Notes under the pieces: model-generated
Told to the model about the DNA's origin: nothing
The model's input: only the letters and a program-made list of their open reading frames with translations
Databases searched by the model: none
Made by a program: the position numbers and the translations under genes
Part shown: positions 13,601 through 25,800 of the stretch, in pieces
Position numbering within the stretch: the stretch's first letter is position 1
Layout: every line of letters starts with the position of its first letter
From: Xestospongia muta
Lineage: Eukaryota; Porifera; Demospongiae; Haplosclerida; Petrosiidae
Assembly: GCA_963693285.1 (NCBI GenBank)
Contig: OY848931.1
Span: 2,740,144-2,804,143, forward strand
Direction: 5' to 3'
DNA length: 64,000 nucleotides

Positions 13601-16600
13601 CCTTAGTAAAGAAGATTTTAAGTAGAGAAAGGTGTTACTGATTAATGTTTTAGAAGTCTTGAAATGGTTTCTATTATACACTTATTATTAAAAAACATGG
13701 TTTATAAATACAAGCAAAGCACACATAACATTCCTAGCCAGTGGTAAATAGCATAAGTGACATAACTTTTTTTGCACATCACATCCTTGAAAATGGTGCA
13801 TGTAGAATTGTAGATCTAAAAGTTATAACAAATCGTGTTGTCAAAATGGTTAGTTTCAATTTTGAAGGGCTCAAAATAATATTTACAAAACAGGTATTCC
13901 CTTTTAAACTGGTTACTTCAGTGAAAGTGCTACCAAAACAGTTTTGGTTTTGAGTTGTGGTGATAGGAAAGACACAGCAGAAAGAAGAAAGTCAATCAAC
14001 TCTTTAACGTGATGCTTACCTACATACATTATATAACTAAGGTTATAGGCATGCCTTAATATGGTGTTGTTCTAAAAAGAAACACTAGATGATGTTAAGA
14101 CTTTCTGATCAGGTATCAATGAAATAAATGTTTCTCCCCAATACATTTCAATGGACAATCTGGGGCCTAATATATAACATGCAGAATCACTCGCCTTAGT
14201 CCAAATAGTTACTAGCCCGTTGAACAACCCTAGTGCAAAATATTGCCCGTCATTAGTCCAACTGCATGAACAAACTCTACTCGACACTTTACGTTTAGCT
14301 ACATTACGGTGTTCAGGTGACCATAATCCTGAGGAATGTTAATTGACTATCATAACAACAATCACCATACCAATATCACTTATAGCACAGCTTAAAATCC
14401 GGTGAGATACGGGATTATAAGCAATACACTGGATACCATCGCCATGACTGAAATATGTGGATCAGAGCAGGTTTATTTATGCCAAAACACTCACGAATAC
14501 TTCAAATGTCCTTCAAGTTGGCTGGTCCAAATAATGACACTCTTGTCAGCACTACCAGATGCAAAAAACTCTCCTGTAAAAAATTATATTATTTTAAAAT
14601 GTAGTAATATTACTGAAATGTAGTGATTTAAGTTAAACACATTAGTTAGACACTACAACATTTGTATGCATATAATTTCTTGAAATCAAATGACCATTTG
14701 ACAGCTAAACAATCACAGTTCACAACAAACATAACACAAAACGGATACAGCCATCCTGGTTGAAACAACAAATATATTTGTTTAGCATGATGTATGCTTG
14801 TGTATATCTGGCATGTGTTACATGTACCCATGCCTTTGTTGGGATGAAACAACATTTTCCTTTCTTCTAGCCCACAATATTTCAAAAACAATAAGGCTAT
14901 CAAGTATTTCTTTAACATGGAAAGTGAAGATTCCACACAAGGAATACACTTTTGTAAGTTTTATTTTGAGTGTTTCATTAATGAAAATAGCTACTTCCAG
15001 AGGTGATATTTTATTTATATTAGTATTCACAAAAAGCTAAAGTTAGTTAGTATTCTACTCTGCAATGAAGCTTGTGTTATTTCTTCTATTTTAAAAACAC
15101 CTTTACTTTTGTCTCAAGGAGGGGCTACTCAAGTGATAACACAGTCTTACATATTTCAGGCTTACTTCCTATAGCATTTTGCTAAATACATTGTTCAATC
15201 TGAAGTATAAATACAGTGTGCATTAAAAAACAAGGTAGGATTTGATGTGAGACATAATTTCCATGTAATAGTCCCTACATTAGTAGCAGTGTTCTGCTGT
15301 TGGCAATATTAATTATAACAAGTTTACAAATATTTTTTATACCTAATAGCTTCCTAAGAAAATAACAAAGATATAATTATTATTTAATAATGTCTTCTTT
15401 CTTGTCATAAAAACTATTACAATATAATGGAGCAGTCTTGAGCTACAGCCATTTAAATTTGCCTTCAATGTTAAGCTTATACTAAGCCTTATGCGTATAT
15501 TCATTACTGGATTGTTATAATATTTGGACTAACATATGCATTGAAGTCTAACTCATCATCTTGTACCAAACATATTATGGTGAATCAAACAAAGCAAAAC
15601 CTACATCAATAGTCAGAAAAAATCACCTGTTAGTTTTGGGCCATATCCAAAGAAGTAGTTACTAAATCATGCAGGAATATCTCTTAAATTGTATACAATC
15701 TATATGTCATAAGGTGAAAAATTAACATTGCTAATGGTTAATTAGCGTTATACTATCACAACACTACGCCTATGTCCCAATAAAATTTTGTGCATATGAA
15801 TATAAACGAAGTGTACTAGCAGTCAATGTCATGTACATTCAATTGTAACTCCTTGGTGGTGATATTTAGGTATTTGTTACATAGAAGTGAAACAAAAAAA
15901 TATTACAAATAAATCATAACTGCATACTCTGAAAAGTTCAGTTTTCATTGCAAATTCCTACATTTTTGTAGTCAAGGTATCCAATCACTGACACAAAAAT
16001 CTGCTAGCCAGTATTCACATGCTCACTCTATTTATCAGCAAACAATAGTACTACAGCACTGTCAATTTTAAAGTACTTACAGTATGTGGGTATGTGAGAT
16101 GATTCAATTGAGTGAATTGGAAGAGACTAAGATTAATAATGGTTAGATCGTGATAAATTAAGGCTCATCAAAGATATGAACAACTGTGATCACAAATCAC
16201 AATATCAATGTTAAATCTCACCATCTCGTGAATATGATAGACTGTGAACATTGTCTTTGTGGGCGTTTAGCTTATTAAGCATTTTTCCATCCATTGCATC
16301 ATATACCTATAGGACAAAATAATAATAATAATACATGGGAATCCCAGAGATTTATCAGACCTGAATAGCATGGCCTGTTGCTAGCACCAGTTGGTCACCA
16401 TCAGGGTGGAATGCTATATCATATATGCTATGATACATATAAAAAAGAAAGTAAACAATATTGTAATAGCATAATTGTTTTAATGCAACAGAAAAGTTAA
16501 GATTAGTTGAACAGAGAAGGGTAGAAACTTAACAAGATACAATAAAAATCACAATAAGTTATTCTATAATTGTTTTGAAAGGTACTGACTTCACAATGAA

Positions 16601-18034
16601 ACATTGACTAGAGCTACAAAGATTTGAGATTTAAGACTGTGGAAGACTATTGAATGCTAGAAATTTAACATTATATAGACAGAGAAGCAAACATGATTAC
16701 TGTAATAGCTTGGACTAATGAAATTCTTTGTTTACCATAATGTACCAGTAGTGATGTGGCTTAATTTTATTCATTGCTCGCATATAGACTAAAATAAGCA
16801 AGTGGCAGATAATAAAATTTCAGATCAATCATAATCATAGCAATAGTATGTCACTGTTAATCAGCATACATGAAAAGAGAATCATACAATGCTTTAGCAC
16901 TACCATAAAGCAGGATGCCAAGTATTGACCAATTCTGGTATACTGATAAGATATTCAGTATTTTCCATAATGACCATAAACAATTCTGAAAAGAATATGT
17001 GTGGCTGTCCCTACATAAGCATTGCTAACAGGTGCCTGACTTACTCTCCCCTTCTTCTGTGTTTAACTATAGTCTATTTAAGTTGAGAAAAGCCCTCTAC
17101 TAAAATTATTTAAGTTGAGAAGAGCCCTCTACTAAAATTTCAGCATGACAAGTATGGAATTTAGGGTGAGGAATTTCTCACTCTATTATGTGAAATTTGC
17201 ACTGCACTTGTTTTTAATAATATTCATTTTATTCACATACATTTACATGTATCATAACAATGTATTTGTCCACATGGTTAGAGTGTAATTTCCAATTGTT
17301 CACAAAATATATGGCTACCTGACAAAGAGGAAATTTTATATTAAAAACTATTTTTGTACATGTACATGTGAACATATATTATTTAAGATTCTAGGAGTTG
17401 ACATAATGGTAGTTGACGTTGTGGACTGAATCCATTCTGATATTCTGATTAACAATAAAGGGATTTGGGCTGAATTGAACGTTATACATTGGAAGGGACA
17501 AAAGAAAAAATTGACCTGTAGTCACTGTAAAGACTGTTTATGCCAGTTTATTAAAGGTTGAGATATTCAATAACTAACTATTACACAAGTGTATAGCCAG
17601 CTATATAGAGGTAGGGAGAAAAAAGATACACTGTGTAAGTGCAAAGTAAAAATATATAGGTAGATTTTAAAAAGGAAAAAAACGAAATCAGTGAAACATT
17701 AACGGCATAATACAATGGACAAAGTATGAGGTAATAAATAAATCCAAAACAACAAATCTTGTACATTCTGCCATAACTTTATCGGACTGCTCAGAAAATT
17801 GACTTGAGGTATTACTTTTAAATCTAAATTTAGCTGAGGCTACAATACAATTTAATGTCTATAACAAAAGGTTGTTGGCTAATGGATTAAAGGGTAAAAC
17901 TATAACATATCCAAACAGAACATAAACGCGCCTTGGCAGCGATGTCAAAAGTTATAACACTATTGTTGACTTTACCATATCGGTTTTCCTTCTTTATCTT
18001 TAACTTGGTCTTTCCAGATAATATTAGCCTTCAT
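1639..18034 (-). CDS. IFT122: Intraflagellar transport protein 122 (IFT-A subunit), complete 39-exon gene
   Basis: IFT122 is a core subunit of IFT-A, which drives retrograde transport and membrane-protein entry in cilia. Exons, 5' to 3': 17976-18034, 16361-16427, 16222-16306, 14495-14573, 14371-14447, 14195-14328, 13279-13352, 12890-12965, 12134-12405, 10669-10730, 10570-10628, 10447-10524, 10329-10397, 9784-9827, 9542-9635, 9411-9496, 9239-9359, 9026-9190, 8870-8983, 8303-8329, 7957-8010, 7791-7907, 7592-7746, 7448-7519, 7317-7401, 7175-7261, 7089-7124, 6977-7043, 6709-6787, 6227-6300, 4709-4803, 2772-2872, 2618-2699, 2473-2556, 2312-2423, 2217-2259, 2085-2176, 1781-2016, 1639-1734. They sum to 3609 nt, giving 1202 residues, close to the vertebrate length. 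The N-terminal half is WD40 propellers ([43 protein letters not shown]). The C-terminal half is TPR-like helices ([19 protein letters not shown]) ending in cysteine pairs ([16 protein letters not shown]). The start is the ATG at 18032-18034, whose MKANIIWKD opening fits the family. Introns after exons 6 and 15 begin with GC. The least certain borders are exons 24, 31 and 32. Confidence 0.93.
4951..5502. mobile_element. Small inverted-repeat element in an IFT122 intron
   Basis: The left end (TAGCCTTGTACCCAGGCG at about 4951) is matched in inverted orientation by the right end (ACCAGGCGTTTAGCCTGGGTATGACGAGGCTA, about 5471-5502), with a small gap in the alignment. The element is about 550 bp, lies in the 1.4-kb intron between the IFT122 exons at 6227-6300 and 4709-4803, and encloses a plus-strand reading frame. 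No convincing target-site duplication was found. It looks like a non-autonomous DNA transposon, but the superfamily cannot be told from the termini. Confidence 0.55.
5039..5377 (+). pseudogene. ZAD-like zinc-binding domain fragment inside the inverted-repeat element
   Basis: An open frame of 113 codons on the strand opposite the IFT122 host. It contains a CxxC pair (VCRLC, first Cys codon at 5072) and, about 50 residues later, a second pair (YICIKC). A helical leucine-rich stretch ([14 protein letters not shown]) follows. The spacing of the pairs, an LFSAVG-type segment after the first pair and the closing helix are the pattern of the ZAD (zf-AD) dimerisation domain of zinc-finger proteins. 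There is no ATG at the start of the domain, so it is either an exon of a spliced element gene or a captured fragment. A THAP-like or other treble-clef fold is an alternative. Confidence 0.5.
17076..17139. repeat. Two-copy 32-bp tandem repeat in IFT122 intron 1
   Basis: Copies at 17076-17107 and 17108-17139 differ by about one base (TTAAGTTGAGAAAAGCCC against TTAAGTTGAGAAGAGCCC). The rest of the 1.5-kb first intron (16428-17975) shows nothing else recognisable. Confidence 0.8.
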
Positions 18035-19891
18035 TTCTAAACTTTCGGAGCAAAATATTTACAGCAGATACAACGCAGCCGCCATTTTCGACTAAACCAC
18101 ACCCACAATATAAATTATAAATAATAATTATAATAAACTGTCATTCTGTTTCTTGGCGAAGGTTTTGGGCGTGGCTGGACAACTATACGAGAGAAACCAT
18201 CACTAGAAAGTTAATTATAAAACAGCATGTTCAATATATCCAAATTTGGACAAGGGAAAGTTGTGGTCATTCTGAACAACGGCAATAATTATTCACTGAA
18301 ATAGGATGAGAATTGAGACTATTGTCTGCAGCAGCGATACATTCTATAGAGTCGTTAGAGACAATAGAAGTAGCAGCTAATGAAAAATTAGGGGAATGAC
18401 CAGGTGCACCAAAGTGATGTTAAGAGTGATGGGTCTGACATCTACAAGTACATGTAACTTGTGTATATCATCATTCGATTCATTAACAACTTTAAATTGT
18501 ATTTGTCATGTGAATTGACTATTTATTTACTTTCCTGACTCAATAATATCATATTTAGCAAAGATGTCTAGTAGTGCATGGATATGAAGGTAAACTGCAA
18601 ATATAACTACTCTGGAAATCTAATTTTGGATGAAATATAACCTTTATCTATACAGGTTGAACCATAATGAACTTCATTTGCATGTTGCAACTTGCAAGTA
18701 TATTATCACCTTACTTAATATACTATTACCCATATAAGATAGCAGTTATCTAACTGCAGATAAAACATCTAACTCAAATAAAATTTTATTTTATCGCATC
18801 CTATATAGCTAAGTGAAGTCTCTTAGATAGCTTTTGACTAGTCTCTAAATCTATAATATTTAACAGATAGTCCAGTATATTCAGGTCTTATATGCATGGA
18901 TTAACTTTATATAATAATATTATGATTAATGAAACAATGATCATTACAGAGAACCAGGCTACTTTTATCTGGTGGATTAGACCAAACTTTTCTCTTATAC
19001 ATACATATGAAGTATTATAACATGTTATCATACCATTTCTTTAGAGGTGGATTCTCAATGAAATCTTGAATAACATATTCATCATTAGCTTTGTTGCTAC
19101 TATAGTGCTATATCAAAATATAAAAGTCACTGCAGTACCGTACACAATCTACACACGCACTTTTTGACATCATTTTCTACCTGATGGCATATAAATACAC
19201 ATCAATCAAGTAAATTGAAATTCATGTATGAATATTGAACTGGTAGAACCAGCACCCACTGTTTCCAGTTTCACTAATCTTCGAAAATATTAATACTATA
19301 TGATAGATTTGATTTGAGGTTCCTTTAAATTTTTGAATTTTTTAAGACTTATTATATTTTCTGTACCTCTTTCCTCAGAGTGTTGACAATGGATATATAC
19401 CTGGTAAAAAGGACAATTAGAATGAATTATACTATTCAAGATATTGTTGCCTTGGCATACTGCTTCCATAAACCTTCAATTTAAAGATATTTCAGTTTTG
19501 ATCCTTTTAGTTTACATACTCTACTTTCTAAGCACTATGAAAAATCTGACCTAACAAAAGCAGGCAATAACTGTGCACTTATTTTTGTATCATTTTTTCT
19601 AATGTCCCTAGACATCTTGAATTAGAAACAGATCTCTTCTGATATCTGATGAATGTGTGAGCCCATGGCCAGTACAGTCTGAATCAATGCAAATCTGTAT
19701 CATACTAAATTAATTATCAATCATTCCCTAAATCAGAATGTAAATCTAATGTTTATCACATTACGTACACCACTGAAATTACATCATTTTCCATACACAC
19801 GAAGTATTCTCAATTCGGTACCGCGACATAGTATGGGTGTGTTTGCCACACCTTTCTTTATTAATCTTTAATTAAGGAAGTATTCAAAGGA
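18035..19891. other. IFT122-BORCS6 intergenic region with weak candidate minus-strand exons
   Basis: The two genes are divergent and 1.86 kb apart, so both promoters should lie here. On the minus strand there are short open blocks with plausible splice borders: about 19037-19103 (VIQDFIENPPLKKW, GT donor), about 18551-18617 (LHIHALLDIFAKYDIIE, AG acceptor and GT donor) and about 18289-18430 (open for about 48 codons to a stop). I could not join them in one consistent frame and do not recognise the peptides. They may be an unidentified small gene or chance. No TATA box or CpG-rich promoter stands out. Confidence 0.25.
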
Positions 19892-22800
19892 ATGGATGAC
19901 GATAGACACAGTATTAGAGTTGGTCGAAATGAAGTAGTGCAAGCATTGGTTGGCTCTCAGGATGAATTGGACCAATACCAGTCACCTTCTACTGGTAGTT
20001 TGAATTTAGACACAGCTTTACCCCTGGACCAATCCCAACTAATGGTGAATACATCAACGCTAGAATCTGAAGGCTTAATGTATGCTCATTTAGAAAAGCA
20101 GAAGCTTAAGCATTTAAACTACAGCCCATCTCCTCCTCCTGAATCAGCTCTAGATGTCTTAATATCAGAAAATGTAACAATAGACATTTCAACAAAAGAG
20201 GAAATAGACAGCGACATGGTATTGGTATGCCACCAGGATAACTCTGACAGAATGGAAAATCTATCTTCAGATCATCAAAGATCAGTAAGTTACAATTACT
20301 TCATTTAAACATCCTCATGGAGTATTGTATTAATTGTCTAGTTCCTAATTTTGTTTTCACACATTAATGTGCTAAATGTTATGATGAAAATTGTTAGAAT
20401 AATGTATATCATAGGTGTAAGAAGTAGGGCTGAGACGAAGGTCAAATGTTGACCTTCAAACCTTTGTCCCCCCCCCCCCCCCCTGCGCATGATTATTAGA
20501 TGTGTGGGTGGTAAATTAGGGTGTGGGTGGGCTTGGAGTATAACTATTAAAATTTATTACCGTATAGCGCTTTATTTTTGAGGAGCTTAAATTTCGAGGT
20601 TTTCGTGGATTTGGTCTTAGACATGAAAATTGTGCCTGCGAATTATATGGTATAATCAAGGTCAAGTATAGGGTCGATTTTAGCCACACCCTCACACACG
20701 TGATAAGTTAGAACTCAGCTCTGATTTGATTTGATTTCAGATTTGAGGCAGTCAAATCACAGTTTCTTATTGATGTAAAAGCAGTTGTTGAAATGGACGA
20801 GATTCCTCATGAATTGATCATAAACTGAGATCAGACAGGGATCCATTACGTTCCAGTGGGGTCATGGACTATGGAAAAAGAAGGAACTAAAAGGGTTCAG
20901 ATTATAAGGGTTGACGATAAATGTCAAATTACAGCTGTTCTAGCAGGACACTTCCTCCCCCCCCAACTCATATACAAAGGTACTACAAAGCGATATCTAC
21001 CAATGGTTCAATTTCCCCCAAAATGGCATGTTACATATAGCCATAACCACTAGGCAAATGAACAAACCATGAAAGATTACATTCAGAAGATCCTGCTACC
21101 ATACATTAGTGAGAAGAGAAAGGAACTTAAGCTTTTGCCAGAGCATCCTGCACTGGTACTTTTGACAAGTGTACTGGTTAAGGGACACAAGAGCTTTTTG
21201 ATCTTCTTCAAAATAACAATGTCAACATTGTTGTAGTTCCTGCTAACTACTGACAGGTTACAACCACTTGATGTAAGTGTAAACAAACCTGTGAAGGAAT
21301 TTTTGTGTAAGCAATTTCATGGATGGTATGCAGAACAAATCTGCAAACAGCTGCACACACAAGAGTCTCAATTTGTGCCTGTTGATCTTAAATTGAGCAC
21401 CATGAAGCCATTAGGAGCTCAATGGATGATAAAGCTTCAAGATTATCTCAAAACAAAACTTGAATTGCTTCAGAACGGTTCAGGAAGATTGGGATCACAG
21501 GATGCCTTTCATATACATACAATCATAATGGTGAACATATCTTATTTACATACAATCACAATGGTGATTCTATTCATTGTTGGGAATAATGACATAACTC
21601 CATCATTGAAACATTTAACTAAATGAGCTCTCATTTCTTTCTGATAGAACTTGAGTGAGTTGGCTCCAAAAGCGATTCCAGTAGCTATGGCAATCGCAAA
21701 TAGACCACAATCTATACTTCCTTCTTGTTTCTGGGTGTCCATCATCTCAATGGTGGTGGATCCAAATAGGTTACCTATAACCTCAGTTGTTGTCTTGTCA
21801 ATAGAGGTATAAACCGAGTCATAAACACACACCACACCATTCTTGCTCCTAACAGTTGAAGCAACAATCCAATGGTCCCCACAACTATGAATCACCTGAA
21901 TCTGGTTCTTTACAGCTTCTTTCACTTGCTCCTTAGATTGAAGGAGTATTGACTGAAGTCCACCAAGCTTAGGGAACTGCTTCTTTAAGACCTGCTGGGC
22001 AAAGTTGATATGAAGATCTGATAGATTTCTCCCACACACAATACTCTCAGTTTCTGGACTACCGTTCACATCTGTAGCATTTTCAAGCTTTTTTTTCTTC
22101 TTTGTTGGCTCATTCTCGTTTCTAGTAGTGCTTGTAGATAAAGCATACTTGATAAGCTTTTCAGCTTTAGCCACATACTTCACATCCCCCTCAAATTTCA
22201 GTAAGCAAGGGATTTCTAATCCACCCTGAGGTAAATCTTCAGAGTACCTTCTACAGGAGGCTGTAATTTGAGACACTATTGTGCCCCCTCATTGAAGAAA
22301 CAAGGAGCAGATGGATGATATTTTTTTGGGAACATGGCCTACAGTAGTAGTTCCATGAAGCACAGCCACAGCGAAGGGATCTTGAGTGTTTCCGTATTCC
22401 TTTCTTCATGGCAGTTTTTCCCCAACAATAGGAGTCCAAAGGCACTGGTATACATGGTAGCCACGAACCATCGCTTCAACACTAAAAGTAGCCATTGCAA
22501 TAGACCCATGTGCACTACTCTTGCGGGCTAGGAGCGGAGTTTACTAATTGCAGCAACCTCGAAATTTATTCCGCGAAATAATTCAGTTATAGCAATCCTC
22601 TAAATTTTAGCTCCTTGAAAATAAAGCGCTATATGGTAGTATTATTGTTCAAAAAAATTAGTGCATCAATTTTTTTGGTTTGAGACAATTTTTTCATTTG
22701 GTGACTGTTAGTCCAGCAGTTGAGAAAACTTGTTCTGAAGGTGTTGATGTTGCTGGAAGGCATAGTTACACTCTGACTACTTTAGCAAGTTTCGGGTAGT

Positions 22801-25800
22801 GCTTACTGTTTGCTTTCCACCACAATAATGGAGACTCATTATGGAGAGCAGGATTTTCAGAAAAATACTGATCAAGTTCAGAAATAGTGGATGCATACAG
22901 TGCTTGCTTCTTCTGGTCCTTGTAAGACATCAAGAGCACTCTTCTTCCTTTTTGGAGTAGATTCAAGTGATATTTCACAGCCTTGTGTGTTATCAAGAGC
23001 TTCCATGTATTTGATAATTTTCTCTTTCAGATCTTTTTGCTCATCAGCTTTTAGTTTAGAGAGTACACAGTCCTTGAAACGGGGATTGAGAGATGAGCTA
23101 AGAAGAAGGGGACTAGAAACATCAAAAACATCAAGTTTCCATCTTCACTTAATTTGAGATGAAACAGCTTCTTTAAATTGGCAAATTGCCATTGAATCTG
23201 CTTCATCATCACTTGCTGGTGCTTTCAAGTGATCAAGAAGCCCATAAAGAACAGGAAGGATTGAAGAGGCTGAAATATTTTCTTCATAACTAAGAAAAGT
23301 TGTTGCAATGTTGAATGGTTCAAGGATTTTTACTAATTCCTCAGCCAACTCCACTGCTCACTTCTTAAATCAAGGCTGCGATCACTTTTTTTGTTACATT
23401 TTCATCTGATAGCACAAATGTTTTTATTTACTTGTTTGTTTAATTTATTTTAAATGCAAGGGTTTTGACAATAGCAAAAGCTATAGCTTGCAGGAAGGCA
23501 ATTAGATTTTGTATTTAACCAACTTGCAAAAACTTTCTTACACATTGTGATGAAAATATTATTATTATTTATAATATTTAAATAAGGTGATAACAAGAAA
23601 ATAGCTGGGAAATTAGAATGATTTCATCATGAGTTCTGGACAACAAGAATCTGCCATTGCTTTTCTAGCAGACTCAATACCTCTTTCTTCTCAAATAGCT
23701 TTAAATAAAACTATACAACTTTGCTTTTGTGTCTAATTTTATCCAAATCTGCCATGTGATTTAATTAGCACAGCTGTCACATGGATTTAATTTCTCGTAC
23801 ATCTTCATCATACCTTCTTCTTTCATTTCCTCCATGTATAATTTAAGTGAAATAGTCAATTCTCACTAACAGGGTTGTCCAGTTACCTTGAAAAATACCT
23901 GACATTTTATGATAGCACCTGGTTTGAGTTTGTATATTGCCGCATTAATATTCTGGTTGTTACAAAGTTAATTTCATTGGATTGGTCTTGTTCATGTGGT
24001 TCTTATAATAGTATTAATAAAATTACTGGCATGTTCTAAGTATTCTCTTTGACAACCATCTATATAAATTTGGTAAATAATCTTCCATAAAGAATCACTT
24101 CCACTTCAAAGTCAAAAGAATGGAGGAGAGTATACTCATCAATTAACTTGTGTGTCTGATAATTGCTGGTAAGGCTTATCTTTTCTCAGCACATTTTATG
24201 TGGCCCTCCTGACTTTTGGATTTGTCTGAGTAATCACATTGTGGGTGATAAGAAACCCTTTACATCTGCCAGATCCATCTGTGGGTTTAAAATATCTTAA
24301 AAGAAATGAGCTGTTTCATATTTTGACATGAAGATGCAACACATGCATTTCATATCCCAAATATTTCTAATATCAATATTCAATTTACAGTAATTTTATA
24401 GTGTGTTTCATTTTTTTATACTCAGAAATTCAGTCAGTTTACTGTATTGGTACTGTTATGTTAATGGTCCTTAATTTTGTGTTTACTAAAAGGATTTTTG
24501 TATGGCAATTCATTCTTTTCCAAAGTGCCTGGACTGCTTTCCATAACTTTGTATACAAACAACAATTTGCTGAGACCTCACTAAGATGACCCAGATGTCA
24601 TAAAAACAGACTTTTTATAACAAAAATTCAACAGAAACAACACAAGGATTAATTTTTCTTAGATTCTTAGGTTCATATTTTTATCAGTTGGTCGGAAATG
24701 CTTACAATTTATTATTATAGTCAATTAATTCAAGATTTGATCATTAATTTTGTTCACACCGTTCTTCCTTACTAGTGTTGTAATTGATAGGAATTTGGTA
24801 TAAAGGAATGAAGATTTGTTTGAGGAACATTTCACTGGCAATATAAAATCTGTATTATTTCCTTTAAAATAAGTTACCTGACATCAGTGTAGTAACCTGT
24901 GTTTACATGCATGCATCAACTCTCTATGATACTATCCTGATTAATAAAGAATAATGAAAGTTAAGATGGCTATTTACTAAAAAACAATTTATCTGCAACA
25001 TGTAGCAATAAGAAAAAACATTGTTTAGCTATGTTATATAGATTTATCACACTGCTTCTGTCTTTCAATTAACTTTTATCCAAAGCATCTACGCTTTTAC
25101 AGATCACAAAGTTTACCCCTTAGGAACATTTATTTTACAATAAGATTTCGGACTGGCTATTGCATTATAAAAATAATTTATGATATTTTATTATATATGC
25201 TAAAGGAAACATGCCACAATCTAAAAGCCTGAGTTAGAACACTTCATGTCACTACCAATATCTATCACTGTACATTGCATTTATTTTGAAGGAAAATATG
25301 TACTTGAATAGTACATCGATTATTAATTTATATATATTAATTTTTCATATTACAGTCATTGCAATATGGACCAATCAATCCAAATATTCTACTTGACCTT
25401 GAGAAGCATTCACAAGAGTTAGGATTACGACTGGAGCAGATGTTAGGTGGACTGGAAACTAACCTCATGGCTGTAAGGATTTCATTATAAAAGCTATATA
25501 TATTCAACAATATTACATAGGCATATGAGGACTATTATTATTGGGGGGGGGGGGGCTGACAGGGATAAGATATGATTGTAATATTGAAATATCAAATATA
25601 ACTACATAGGAGGCTCATGGGGAGAGCTGGAGGGGCTAGAGCCCCCCCAATATTTAGAAAGAGGGGGCTCCCCCCCCACATTTTTATTGCTTGCTACTTA
25701 CCCCACAAAAAGAATCTAAGTTAATCTTATTGGTGTTGATGAAACTGTCAAAAGTTTTGACATATTTGCAGGCCACAATGACGGAAAAACGGCTTAACAA

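Larger units (their letters stand above)
20560..22636. mobile_element. pogo-like (Tc1/mariner superfamily) DNA transposon in BORCS6 intron 1
   Basis: Terminal inverted repeats start CCGTATAGCGCTTTATTTTT at 20560 and, read from the other end, CCATATAGCGCTTTATTTTC ending at 22636. Similarity continues for about 40 bp (GAGCTTAAATTTCGAGG against GAGCTAAAATTTAG). Both ends are flanked by TA (20558-20559 and 22637-22638), the Tc1/mariner target duplication. The 2077-bp interior holds a decayed DDE transposase on the plus strand and an intact Ulp1-type protease frame on the minus strand, arranged tail to tail. Confidence 0.85.
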
